From CAYOFK01 sp964403185 (GTDB lineage Bacteria; Bacteroidota; Bacteroidia; Bacteroidales; VadinHA17), in the NCBI GenBank assembly GCA_964403185.1, contig CAYOFK010000033.1, positions 1 through 20,046 on the forward strand: a DNA stretch of 20,046 bases, read 5' to 3'. A model generated the notes under the pieces. That model worked only from the letters and a program-made list of their open reading frames with translations. It made no database searches and was not told the origin of the DNA. This document shows, in pieces, positions 8,887-17,043 of this stretch; within the stretch, counting starts at the first letter, position 1, and each line of letters starts with the position of its first letter. The position numbers and the translations under genes are program-made.

Positions 8887-10224
8887 TTATAGATTCCGCA
8901 CCGCCCTTTTAAACTGCCGTCCCCGGTCTTCATAATTTTCAAACAGGTCAAAGCTGGCACAAGCGGGGGATAAAAGCACCGTATCTCCCTTACTGCCAAG
9001 AATATACGCCCTTCCCACAGCGGCTTCCATCGATGTCACTTCAATAAGGGTGGGTACTTTTTCCTTAAATACTTTTAGGATTTTTGAATTGTCCTTCCCC
9101 AGACAAATGATGGCTTTAACCTTTTCAGATACAAGTTTCTCAAGCGCACTGTAATCGTTGCCCTTATCAATGCCTCCCAGTATAAGCACCACACCGGCAG
9201 TCATGCTTTCAAGTGCGTACCATGTGGAATTCACATTGGTTGCTTTTGAATCATTAATAAACATAATGCCATGGACTTTTATAACGGGTTCGAGCCGGTG
9301 TTCCACACCTTTGAAATCACTCAGGCTCTCCCGGATGGTTTCTTTCCGGATATTTAATACTTGACCGGCTATGGCTGCCGCCATGGAGTTGTACAAATTA
9401 TGCTTCCCTTTAAGGGCCAAATCGTGAATTAACATGGTTAGTTTCAGGTTTTTATAGTGTATATTAATTGTTTCATCTTTGGCATACCCGTTTTGGTCTT
9501 CCCGATGGTAAATTGAAAATGGCAGGAGGACCGCCTCAGGTCTGAATTTTTTCAGTCCGTCCCGGGTGGCCGGATCGTCAAAGCAATAGATCAGAAAATC
9601 CTCAGAGGTCTGGTTCCTTATAATCCGGAATTTTGAAGCCACGTAGCATTCCATTTTTTGGCCATACCTGTCAAGGTGATCGGGTGTAATGTTTGTAAGA
9701 ATGGCTATATCCGCTTTAAACTCATACATGCCGTCCAACTGGAAACTGCTCAGTTCAAGCACATAATAATCAGGATCCGTTTCCGCCACTTTTCTGGCAA
9801 AACTGCTGCCAATATTTCCGGCAAGCTCAACTTTTATGCCGGCCTTTTTCATCAGGTGATATATCAGATTTGCTGTGGTGGTTTTTCCGTTACTGCCGGT
9901 AATGCAAATTGTCCCGGCCTTTGTATGCCGGCCGGCAAACTCTATTTCAGAGATCACCCGCATGTTTTTTTCTTTCAGTTGTTGAACGATTGCAGCATCA
10001 TCGGGTATACCGGGACTTTTAATAACCTCTGCAGCCCTTGATAGTTCAGAAACAGTATGGGTTCCCTCCTCCCATATGATATCCCTGGTCCGGAGAAGCT
10101 TTTTAAATTCCGGTTTAATACGGCCCTTATCGGATATAAAAACCTCATAGCCCAGCCTGTTGGCCAACACAGCAGCTCCTGTTCCGCTCTCTCCCGCACC
10201 TAATATGACGATCCTCTCAGCCAC
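8887..10224 (-). CDS. murD: UDP-N-acetylmuramoylalanine--D-glutamate ligase MurD
   Basis: MurD adds D-glutamate to UDP-MurNAc-L-Ala. The 445-residue product has the N-terminal UDP-binding GAGESGTGAA loop at 9-18, the ATP P-loop GSNGKTT at 110-116, the ELSSFQLD motif, NITPDHLDRYG, NDSKATN, and the C-terminal SPACASFDLFENYEDRG signature, which is diagnostic for MurD. The start is GTG at 10224, one base after the mraY TAA, and the first residues AERIVILGAG match the usual beginning of the family. Size and domain order are ordinary. Confidence 0.97.
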   Translation of the reverse strand: MAERIVILGAGESGTGAAVLANRLGYEVFISDKGRIKPEFKKLLRTRDIIWEEGTHTVSELSRAAEVIKSPGIPDDAAIVQQLKEKNMRVISEIEFAGRHTKAGTICITGSNGKTTTANLIYHLMKKAGIKVELAGNIGSSFARKVAETDPDYYVLELSSFQLDGMYEFKADIAILTNITPDHLDRYGQKMECYVASKFRIIRNQTSEDFLIYCFDDPATRDGLKKFRPEAVLLPFSIYHREDQNGYAKDETINIHYKNLKLTMLIHDLALKGKHNLYNSMAAAIAGQVLNIRKETIRESLSDFKGVEHRLEPVIKVHGIMFINDSKATNVNSTWYALESMTAGVVLILGGIDKGNDYSALEKLVSEKVKAIICLGKDNSKILKVFKEKVPTLIEVTSMEAAVGRAYILGSKGDTVLLSPACASFDLFENYEDRGRQFKRAVRNL

Positions 10225-10225
10225 C

Positions 10226-11455
10226 TTATCTGATCTTTAATGTTACGATAGTTATGATTGCCAGCATGATCCCAACGATCCAGAACCGGAGTACGATCTT
10301 TGGTTCTGCATGCCCCTTTTTCTGATAATGATGATGCAAAGGTGCCATCAGAAAGACGCGTCTCCCCTCGCCAGATTTCTTTTTGGTTCGTTTGAAATAG
10401 CTGACCTGAATGAGCACCGACAGGCTTTCAATTAAAAATATCCCGCACAGGATGGGAATCAGCAATTCCTTCCTGATCAGAATGGCAAATACAGCAAGGA
10501 TGCCCCCCAGGGCAAGACTGCCAGTATCCCCCATAAAAACCTGTGCCGGATAGGAATTATACCATAAAAATCCAACGGTAGCGCCAAGCAGGGCGCCGGC
10601 GAAAACAACCAGTTCGCCGGAACTGGGAAGATACATGATGTTTAAATATCCGGCCCAGATAACATTACCCGAAAGCCAGGCCAATACCCCAAGAGTAGTA
10701 CCGCTAATGGCGGTTGTTCCTGCCGCCAGACCATCCAGGCCATCGGTCAGATTGACCCCATTTGATACAGCAGTAACAATGAAAATGACCACCAATACAA
10801 ACACCACCCAGCCCCACTTCTTACCGGAATCGCCAAGAAAGGCAACCAGGTATGCATAATCAAACTCGTGGTTCTTGACAAACGGAATGGTAGTTTTTGT
10901 GGTTTTCTGATCGCGAATTTCGATGCTTCCCTCAAGCTCCTGTGAATACGTCACCACCTCCCCGGTCTCATCAACGTATTCCCTGATTACTGCAGCATCA
11001 CTAAAATAAAGGGTCAGGCCAACAACCAGTCCCAGAATGATCTGGCCTGCAATCTTAAACTTTCCGGAGAGTCCCTGCTTGTCCTTTTTAAAGATCTTTA
11101 TGTAATCATCAATAAATCCGATAATTCCCAGCCAGACAGTGGTAATGAGCATAAGGATCACATAAATATTCCTCAGGTCTCCAAACAGAATGACAGGAAT
11201 GACAATAGAGGTAAGGATGATGATCCCACCCATTGATGGCGTCCCCGCTTTTTGATACTGTCCTTCAAGGCCCAGGTCCCGGATTACTTCACCGACCTGT
11301 TTCCGCTGCAGAATTTGAATGATCCGTTTGCCAAATATCATAGAGATCACCAGGGAGGCGATGATGGCAAATGCCGCCCTGAATGAGAGGTATTGAAACA
11401 TTCCTGCTCCGGGAAAGTCCAGGGTTTCAAGATATTGAAATAAATGATATAACAT
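10226..11455 (-). CDS. mraY: Phospho-MurNAc-pentapeptide translocase MraY
   Basis: MraY couples UDP-MurNAc-pentapeptide to undecaprenyl phosphate, making lipid I in the inner membrane. Conserved elements are GTPSMGG at 71-77, FIDDYIK at 114-120, NLTDGLDGLAAG at 235-246, FMGDTGSLALGG, and the cytosolic MAPLHHHYQ loop starting at residue 370 (HHH 374-376). The protein has 409 residues against about 360 in E. coli. The difference is mainly an extra hydrophilic stretch at about 155-212 containing DETGEVVTYSQELEG, placed between membrane segments; enlarged MraY is common in Bacteroidota. It lies between murE (4-nt gap) and murD (1-nt gap), with an ATG start. Confidence 0.97.
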   Translation of the reverse strand: MLYHLFQYLETLDFPGAGMFQYLSFRAAFAIIASLVISMIFGKRIIQILQRKQVGEVIRDLGLEGQYQKAGTPSMGGIIILTSIVIPVILFGDLRNIYVILMLITTVWLGIIGFIDDYIKIFKKDKQGLSGKFKIAGQIILGLVVGLTLYFSDAAVIREYVDETGEVVTYSQELEGSIEIRDQKTTKTTIPFVKNHEFDYAYLVAFLGDSGKKWGWVVFVLVVIFIVTAVSNGVNLTDGLDGLAAGTTAISGTTLGVLAWLSGNVIWAGYLNIMYLPSSGELVVFAGALLGATVGFLWYNSYPAQVFMGDTGSLALGGILAVFAILIRKELLIPILCGIFLIESLSVLIQVSYFKRTKKKSGEGRRVFLMAPLHHHYQKKGHAEPKIVLRFWIVGIMLAIITIVTLKIR

Positions 11456-11459
11456 AGGC

Positions 11460-12938
11460 TCAGGTTGTTTTAGCGGTGTTTGCTTTTTGGTTTAAAAATT
11501 CCCGTACAACCTCACGATCATCAAAATGGTGTCTTTTCCCTTTTATTTCCTGGTAATCTTCATGCCCCTTGCCGGCAACAAGAATGATATCGCCCGGACC
11601 TGCCATTAAACAGGCTGTTTTTATAGCCTCACGGCGGTTTGTGATGGACAGTACACGGTTCTGCAAGTCATATGGAATCCCTTTGACCATTTCCTGTATG
11701 ATGCTCTCAGGATCCTCACTTCTCGGATTATCCGAGGTTAACAGTACCCTGTAACTGTATTGAGTTACGATATTGGCCATAACCGGTCTTTTAGAACGGT
11801 CACGGTCACCTCCGGCACCAACTACAGTAATTATTTTACACCCGGATCCTATGATCTGCTGAATGGACTTTAACACATTTTGCAAGGCATCCGGAGTGTG
11901 CGCATAATCCACAATAGCAATGTGTCCGTCTTTAGAATGGATGGTCTCAAGCCGGCCGGGAACAGGCCCCATATTGCTGATGACCTTGAGAACTTCCTCA
12001 TCCCGGAGATCCAGGAGCCTGCAACATGCAAAAGCTGCAAGCAGGTTGTAGGCGCTGAAGTCGCCAATGAATGGAATCCAAACTTCTGAATTTTCAAACT
12101 TCACTAACGCGCCTTCGGGAGAACGTTCCACTATTTTCGCTCTGAAATCTGCCATCTTTTTAATACCATAACTGTATTTGCGGGCACGGCTGTTCTGCAC
12201 CATGACCATCCCGTTCCGGTCATCCGCATTTACGAGAGCAAACGCCTTTTCAGGAAGCCCGTCAAAGAAGCTCTTTTTTACATTCAAATAGTTCTTAAAT
12301 GATCCATGATAATCAAGATGATCATGAGTTAAATTTGTAAAAACAGCCCCTGAGAAGTGCAGGCCTGCAATCCGGTTTTGATCAATGGCATGAGAACTCA
12401 CTTCCAAAAATGCATAGGAACAGCCCGCATCAACCATTCTTTTAAGCAGCCTGTTTATCACTACTGCATCCGGAGTGGTATGGGTTGCTTTTTGACTTTC
12501 CCTGTGAATGGTGGTTCTGATCGTTGAGATCAGTCCCGAAGGGAAACCACAGGCTTCGAATATCCTGTACAGGAATGTGGCAATGGAGGTTTTGCCATTG
12601 GTGCCTGTAATGCCAATCAGTTGCAGTTGACTGGAGGGACGGTCGAAAAAAGCTGCGGCCATCCTGCCCAAAGTTGCCGGCGTGGAGGCCACCCTGACCC
12701 AGGTCTGTGTTTCGGTAAGTTGTGAAGGAAAATCCTCACACACGATCACCGAGGCCTGCTTTCTCACAGCCTCCGGAATGTAATCATGTCCATCAACCCG
12801 GGTGCCGCGAATAGCAGCAAACAGATCCCCTTTCTGAACCCTTCCCGAATCAATCTTCAGATCCTTAACAGCTATTTTTTCCGGTCCCCGTATGTCCATT
12901 ACCGGCACTTCAATCAATATGTCTGATAGCAACTTCAC
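11460..12938 (-). CDS. murE: UDP-MurNAc-tripeptide synthetase MurE (meso-DAP type)
   Basis: MurE adds the third stem-peptide residue. The P-loop GTNGKTS is at residues 112-118, followed by THDHLDYHG and VVGAGGDRDRSKRP. The substrate loop DNPRSEDP begins at about 403; DNPR is the motif of meso-diaminopimelate-adding enzymes, so a DAP-type wall is inferred. GKGHEDYQ lies near the C-terminus. I start the gene at GTG 12938 (492 residues), where the protein begins KLLSDILIEV as MurE proteins normally do, 11 nt after the ftsI stop. An ATG further upstream (13037) would add 33 residues of non-family sequence read out of frame through the end of ftsI. Confidence 0.96.
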   Translation of the reverse strand: MKLLSDILIEVPVMDIRGPEKIAVKDLKIDSGRVQKGDLFAAIRGTRVDGHDYIPEAVRKQASVIVCEDFPSQLTETQTWVRVASTPATLGRMAAAFFDRPSSQLQLIGITGTNGKTSIATFLYRIFEACGFPSGLISTIRTTIHRESQKATHTTPDAVVINRLLKRMVDAGCSYAFLEVSSHAIDQNRIAGLHFSGAVFTNLTHDHLDYHGSFKNYLNVKKSFFDGLPEKAFALVNADDRNGMVMVQNSRARKYSYGIKKMADFRAKIVERSPEGALVKFENSEVWIPFIGDFSAYNLLAAFACCRLLDLRDEEVLKVISNMGPVPGRLETIHSKDGHIAIVDYAHTPDALQNVLKSIQQIIGSGCKIITVVGAGGDRDRSKRPVMANIVTQYSYRVLLTSDNPRSEDPESIIQEMVKGIPYDLQNRVLSITNRREAIKTACLMAGPGDIILVAGKGHEDYQEIKGKRHHFDDREVVREFLNQKANTAKTT

Positions 12939-12949
12939 TGGTTCTATGA

Positions 12950-15070
12950 TTATCCAAAACTCATTTCCAAAAAAATACTCTGGCCCGGTTTGACCTTGCT
13001 TCCGGGTTGAATGGATTGCCCGCGTACAGTACCCCATCCTTTCACCCGCACTCTGAGACCGGCGCTTTCAAGAAGGTACACCGCGTCTTTCATTCCCATC
13101 TGTACAACATTGGGAACCAGCTTCTCCACAACAGGCAATGCCCTGGTCAGAATGGCTGAATCGGTGCTTTCTGTGATAACCCAGTCTGAAATTTCCGGAT
13201 CCGGTTCCGGTCCGAGATTCAGATCTTTGATGATGCGGCAGAGATCCTCAAAATTTCCATTCTTGGAATAGGGCAATTCCCTGGCAAGGATCTCCTCCGG
13301 TGATGTGGTATGGCTCAAACCCAGGCTCGTAGCAAATACCTTGTCTGAAATTTCTTTAAATACAGGTCCGGCTACCAGGTTTCCGTAATACACCCATTTT
13401 GCAGGTGCATTCACCACCACAATACAAGAATACATGGGCTGGTCGGCCGGGAAATACCCAACAAAAGACGCCTGATACTGAATGTCCGCAAAGCTTCCGT
13501 AACCGGTATTTTCTTTTGCAATCTGTGCGGTGCCTGTTTTACCTGCAATTTTATAAAGTTTATTTTCCAGATTCCTTGCGGTCCCGTTTTCTACAACGCC
13601 CTCAAGCATCTCCCTTGCCTTGCGAATAGTGGAGGCAGATGAGATGGATGGATTGATCACCTCGGTATGAATGCGCTTCACCAGCTTCCCGTGCGACCTG
13701 ATCTCCTTAACAAACCTGGGACGTACCATTTTCCCATTATTGGCTATGGCATTGTAGAACGTTAAGATTTGCAAGGGGGTCATGCGAACCTCGTAACCAT
13801 GGGACATCATCGGCAGGGAAATTCCCGACCAGAGTTTATCACCGGGATACTTAATCTCCGGGATCCCTTCTCCTTTGATCTCAGTGCCCAGCTTCTGACT
13901 CAGGTTCATGCTGTACAGGCGGTTGATAAATTCTTTTTCCCGCCCCGAATAATGCTCAGTGATGCACTTGGCTACTCCCACATTGGAGGACACTTCAAAA
14001 ACTTCCTTGAGTGATATTCTGCCGTAGCCTCCCTCCCTGGAATCACGAATGGTTTTATCATAAAAAGTTATCGCTCCCGAACCTGTATCAATAGTATCAT
14101 CAAGATCTATTACTCCATCTTCCAACGCCACCATTAATGCAGGGAGTTTAAATGTCGAACCCGGCTCGGTACTTTCACCAATGGCATAATTATAGAGTTC
14201 GCGGTAATGGCCGTTTTTATCCTTCTCCAGGTTTACAATGGCTATAATATCTCCGGTTTCCACCTCCATCAGCACGGCTGTTCCGTGATGTGCATCATGG
14301 CGCACTAATTGCCTGAGCAGTGCATTATGGGCTACATCCTGAATATTTATATCAAGGGTGGTAATGATGTCGTCCCCGTCTCTGGGTTCCACCTCATTTT
14401 TGTCATTAACAGGCATCCAGACATTGCCCGAAAGTTTTTGCATATGCCTGACACCCGTAATTCCGCTAAGGTAGTGATCGTAAGCGCCTTCAATACCAAC
14501 CACATTTCCCGATGCTCCTCTGGTCAGGTATCCTATGGTCCGGGCAGCCAGTTCCTGGTGGGGAAGAATACGCTTATTATGCTGGATGGCAATAAAACCG
14601 CCCTTGAAACGGCCCAGCCTGAATATTGGAAACGTTTTTAATGCTTTTAGCTGCTCATAGGTAACCTGCCTTTTTATCAGATAGTATCTCTCTCCCTTAC
14701 GTCGTGCAGTAAGCAGGTCGTTCTTGTACCGAACCGGGGATTTGTCTCTGAACAAGTTTGATAGCTGGCGTGATAAGGCATCAATGTCCCGGTTGAACAC
14801 ATCCGGAGACAGGGCACTGCTGTGCAGATCCATGCGGATATCATAATACGGAACTGATGTAGCCAGTAAGCGGTAGCCGGCATCATAAATATTCCCCCTG
14901 TTAGGGTCAATGGTAAAAGCTTTGAGTGTAAGTGTTTGTTGCTTTTTACTCCATTTTTCGCCTTCTACCAACTGGAGATACAACACCCTGCCCAGAATGG
15001 CCAGACCAAACAGAAAAAAAACTGAATAAATCAGACCAACACGCCAGACTATGTCTTTTTTAAGCGACAT
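12950..15070 (-). CDS. ftsI: Septal class B penicillin-binding protein FtsI with PASTA domain
   Basis: This is the septal DD-transpeptidase that cross-links new peptidoglycan made by FtsW. The 706-residue protein has one N-terminal membrane anchor (about 10-33), then a PBP dimerisation domain containing RGNIYD near 58-63. The transpeptidase domain carries STFK at 305-308 (S305 nucleophile), SSN at 361-363 and KTGT at 511-514, so all three catalytic motifs are intact. Residues about 648-703 form a single PASTA domain (VPNVVQMGMKDAVYLLESAG). The C-terminal PASTA domain makes it look like SpoVD or PBP2x of Gram-positives, but this is a usual form in Bacteroidota. It starts 5 nt after the FtsL-like gene. 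Confidence 0.96.
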   Translation of the reverse strand: MSLKKDIVWRVGLIYSVFFLFGLAILGRVLYLQLVEGEKWSKKQQTLTLKAFTIDPNRGNIYDAGYRLLATSVPYYDIRMDLHSSALSPDVFNRDIDALSRQLSNLFRDKSPVRYKNDLLTARRKGERYYLIKRQVTYEQLKALKTFPIFRLGRFKGGFIAIQHNKRILPHQELAARTIGYLTRGASGNVVGIEGAYDHYLSGITGVRHMQKLSGNVWMPVNDKNEVEPRDGDDIITTLDINIQDVAHNALLRQLVRHDAHHGTAVLMEVETGDIIAIVNLEKDKNGHYRELYNYAIGESTEPGSTFKLPALMVALEDGVIDLDDTIDTGSGAITFYDKTIRDSREGGYGRISLKEVFEVSSNVGVAKCITEHYSGREKEFINRLYSMNLSQKLGTEIKGEGIPEIKYPGDKLWSGISLPMMSHGYEVRMTPLQILTFYNAIANNGKMVRPRFVKEIRSHGKLVKRIHTEVINPSISSASTIRKAREMLEGVVENGTARNLENKLYKIAGKTGTAQIAKENTGYGSFADIQYQASFVGYFPADQPMYSCIVVVNAPAKWVYYGNLVAGPVFKEISDKVFATSLGLSHTTSPEEILARELPYSKNGNFEDLCRIIKDLNLGPEPDPEISDWVITESTDSAILTRALPVVEKLVPNVVQMGMKDAVYLLESAGLRVRVKGWGTVRGQSIQPGSKVKPGQSIFLEMSFG

Positions 15071-15075
15071 ACTTC

Positions 15076-15444
15076 CTATTCTTCAATGATTAACTGTTTT
15101 GGGGGCTCTAAAGATGCTTTCAGTTCCATCCCCCGGCTTTCAATCAGGCGTGCAACTTCAGATTGCTTGCTGATGTGCATCAATTCCGCAGTAATAGATA
15201 TGGATTCAGCACGCAATTCCCTGATCTCATTCTGTATCTCAACCGTATTCCTCACAACCTTCTCGGCATGGTACCTGCTGCTGATGTACACTATTGCCAG
15301 GAATGTTACAAAAACGATATAAGGCAGTTGTTTCACCACAACCGCTTTTGTAAGAACACTGCCATCCAGCAACTCTCTCAGAATTCCTTTTCTGATCTCC
15401 TTCTGTTCCTCTTTTTGATCGATAAATTCAATCCGTTCGTCCAT
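15076..15444 (-). CDS. ftsL: FtsL-like cell division protein
   Basis: This is a 122-residue bitopic protein with a charged cytoplasmic start (IEFIDQKEEQKEIRK), one membrane segment at about 38-56 (VKQLPYIVFVTFLAIVYIS), and a periplasmic helix at about 60-105 rich in E, R and I with heptad-like spacing, consistent with a coiled coil. FtsL proteins have very low sequence conservation, so the identification rests on size, topology and position between rsmH and ftsI. The expected role is to bind FtsQ and an FtsB-like partner and activate FtsWI. The start overlaps the end of rsmH by 17 nt, implying coupled translation. Confidence 0.85.
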   Translation of the reverse strand: MDERIEFIDQKEEQKEIRKGILRELLDGSVLTKAVVVKQLPYIVFVTFLAIVYISSRYHAEKVVRNTVEIQNEIRELRAESISITAELMHISKQSEVARLIESRGMELKASLEPPKQLIIEE

Positions 15445-16348
15445 GTGTATTTTTCACTCGTTCTCCCACCCTCAGTTTCGCACTGCGGGATCTGGGATTT
15501 ATTTCCAACTCCTCCGGCTTCGGCACTATAACCTTTCTGTAAACAGGTTTGAATGAGATCTCCTGTTCACCATATAGATCCACAATCCGCTCTCCTTCAA
15601 AATTTCCCGTTCTAATAAAATTTTTTACCAGCCTGTCTTCAAGGGAATGGTAAGTAATGACCGCCAAACGGCCGCCACTTTTAAGGACCTCTTTCGACTG
15701 ACTTAATAAGCTTTTTAAACTCTCCAATTCCTGATTCACCTCAATTCTTAAGGCCTGAAACAATTTGGCCAGAAATTTATTCTGATAGTGATCCGGAAGT
15801 ATTGATTCCAATAATTTCAGAAAATCACTGATCCGCTTTATTTTTTTTTCTGCACGACCCTGCACTATCAACCGGGCAATCCGGTGTGCATTTCTTAATT
15901 CTCCGTAATTGAAGAATATTGTTGACAATGCCTCCTCTGAACAGGTATTGACCACATCCGCCGCCGACCGCTCAGCATCGGGGTTCATTCTCATATCAAG
16001 GGGCCCGTCCATACGGAAAGAGAAGCCTCTGGAAGCTGAATCGAATTGATGTGACGAAACACCCAGGTCGGCCAGGATCCCATCCACTTCATCAATCCCA
16101 TGGTACCTTAAATTAGTCCCGAGAAATTTGAAATTCTGTCGTAAAAACAAAAAACGCCCATCCTCCGGCACATTTTCCTCAGCCTCAGTGTCCTGATCGA
16201 AAGCCACCAGACGGCCATTCTTTAACCGTCTTAATATCTCACGGGAATGTCCGCCCCCTCCAAAAGTTACATCAATATAAATTCCATTGGGATCAATATT
16301 CAATCCCTCCACGCTTTCGTGTAACAGCACCGGTGTGTGGTATGCCAT
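15428..16348 (-). CDS. rsmH: 16S rRNA (cytosine1402-N4)-methyltransferase RsmH (MraW)
   Basis: RsmH methylates N4 of C1402 in 16S rRNA using S-adenosylmethionine. The 306-residue product starts AYHTPVLLHESVEGL, the typical family opening. It has the SAM-binding DVTFGGGGHSREIL near 27-40, LADLGVSSHQFD, the GFSFRMDGPLDMRM signature, YHSLEDRLVKNF, and the C-terminal NPRSRSAKLRV. All family landmarks are present and the length is normal. The ATG overlaps the mraZ stop (TGATG), and the 3' end overlaps the FtsL-like start. Confidence 0.97.
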   Translation of the reverse strand: MAYHTPVLLHESVEGLNIDPNGIYIDVTFGGGGHSREILRRLKNGRLVAFDQDTEAEENVPEDGRFLFLRQNFKFLGTNLRYHGIDEVDGILADLGVSSHQFDSASRGFSFRMDGPLDMRMNPDAERSAADVVNTCSEEALSTIFFNYGELRNAHRIARLIVQGRAEKKIKRISDFLKLLESILPDHYQNKFLAKLFQALRIEVNQELESLKSLLSQSKEVLKSGGRLAVITYHSLEDRLVKNFIRTGNFEGERIVDLYGEQEISFKPVYRKVIVPKPEELEINPRSRSAKLRVGERVKNTHGRTD

Positions 16349-16815
16349 CAGTCTCCGGTATTCTGTGAAGGTCCATCCATGATTTTTTCAGCCAATTTGG
16401 CAAACTCATTTTCTCCGGCCTCTTGTTTTTCATATGCATCACGAGGCCATATCTCAATTTTTGAGTCCTGGCCTGCCAGAATCAACTCTTTTTTAATACC
16501 CACAAGTTCAATGAGTCTTTTAGGGATCAACAAGCGGTTGTTGCCATCCAGAACAAGTTCAGCCGTGCCCCTGTAAAAGTTCCTTAGAAATTCATTATGC
16601 TCTTTTTTATAGGGATTGATCTTGCTCCGGATCAGTTTGTTCTGAAATTCCCATTCCTCAATAGGATATAAAACCAGACATTTTTCAAAAATGTCTTTCT
16701 TTACAACAAACCGGTCCTGACCCTGAACAGGCAATTGTTTAATAAACGCCGACGGAAGCAACACCCTCCCTTTGGCATCTATTCTACATGTGTAGTCACC
16801 AATAAAAGCACTCAT
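16348..16815 (-). CDS. mraZ: Transcriptional regulator MraZ
   Basis: MraZ is the DNA-binding regulator at the head of dcw operons, with an AbrB-like swapped-hairpin fold. From ATG 16815 the protein is 155 residues and begins SAFIGDYTCRIDAKGRVLLP, a canonical start with the first DxxGR signature. The second repeat carries DGNNRLLIPKRL, where the expected glycine of DxxGR is replaced. An in-frame ATG at 16905 would lengthen the protein by 30 residues but would translate the operator repeats, so I reject it. It is the first gene of the minus-strand operon and probably controls it through the repeats at 16855-16890. Confidence 0.96.
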   Translation of the reverse strand: MSAFIGDYTCRIDAKGRVLLPSAFIKQLPVQGQDRFVVKKDIFEKCLVLYPIEEWEFQNKLIRSKINPYKKEHNEFLRNFYRGTAELVLDGNNRLLIPKRLIELVGIKKELILAGQDSKIEIWPRDAYEKQEAGENEFAKLAEKIMDGPSQNTGD

Positions 16816-16854
16816 ACTCAGTTCTCTTTCAAAAGTAAAAATAAGGAAAAAATT

Positions 16855-16890
16855 CCCACTTCCAACCACTTCACTCCATTTTTTCCCACC
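16855..16890 (-). promoter_or_regulatory. Probable MraZ operator: four repeats at 10-bp phase
   Basis: On the plus strand CCCAC (16855-16859), CCAC (16866-16869), CCAT (16876-16879) and CCCAC (16885-16889) recur at exactly 10-bp steps. On the mraZ strand these read GTGGG, ATGG, GTGG and GTGGG, each followed by A- or G-rich spacers. Known MraZ sites in E. coli and Mollicutes are TGG(G)-type direct repeats phased by one helical turn, placed just upstream of mraZ. The block lies 40-75 nt before the mraZ start. Autoregulation is inferred from family knowledge. Confidence 0.75.
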
Positions 16891-16950
16891 ACCGGTATAA
16901 TTCATCTCCGGAGTACCGGAAAATTTGATGGTCTGTATGAGTTAAATAAT

Positions 16951-16969
16951 ATTACATACGGAATGTAAT
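16951..16969. promoter_or_regulatory. Dyad-symmetric site in the mraZ/acyltransferase divergent region
   Basis: ATTACAT (16951-16957) and ATGTAAT (16963-16969) form a perfect 7-bp inverted repeat around ACGGA. It lies 135 nt upstream of mraZ and 75 nt upstream of the divergent acyltransferase gene, in the 228-nt intergenic region. A regulator-binding site is possible; no regulator is identifiable. Confidence 0.4.
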
Positions 16970-17043
16970 TGGGATGTTTTTACTAATTTTATAACCCTCT
17001 GGTTGGCCCTGCCACAAAGACTGGAATGCTCCCGGAAAGCTGA

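Noticed and set aside
12939..13037. Thirty-three-residue N-terminal extension of murE
   Set aside because: The added residues come from reading the end of ftsI out of frame and have no MurE counterpart. GTG 12938 gives the normal MurE start.
16816..16905. Thirty-residue N-terminal extension of mraZ from ATG 16905
   Set aside because: It would translate the phased operator repeats, and the family starts at the MSAFIGDY methionine.
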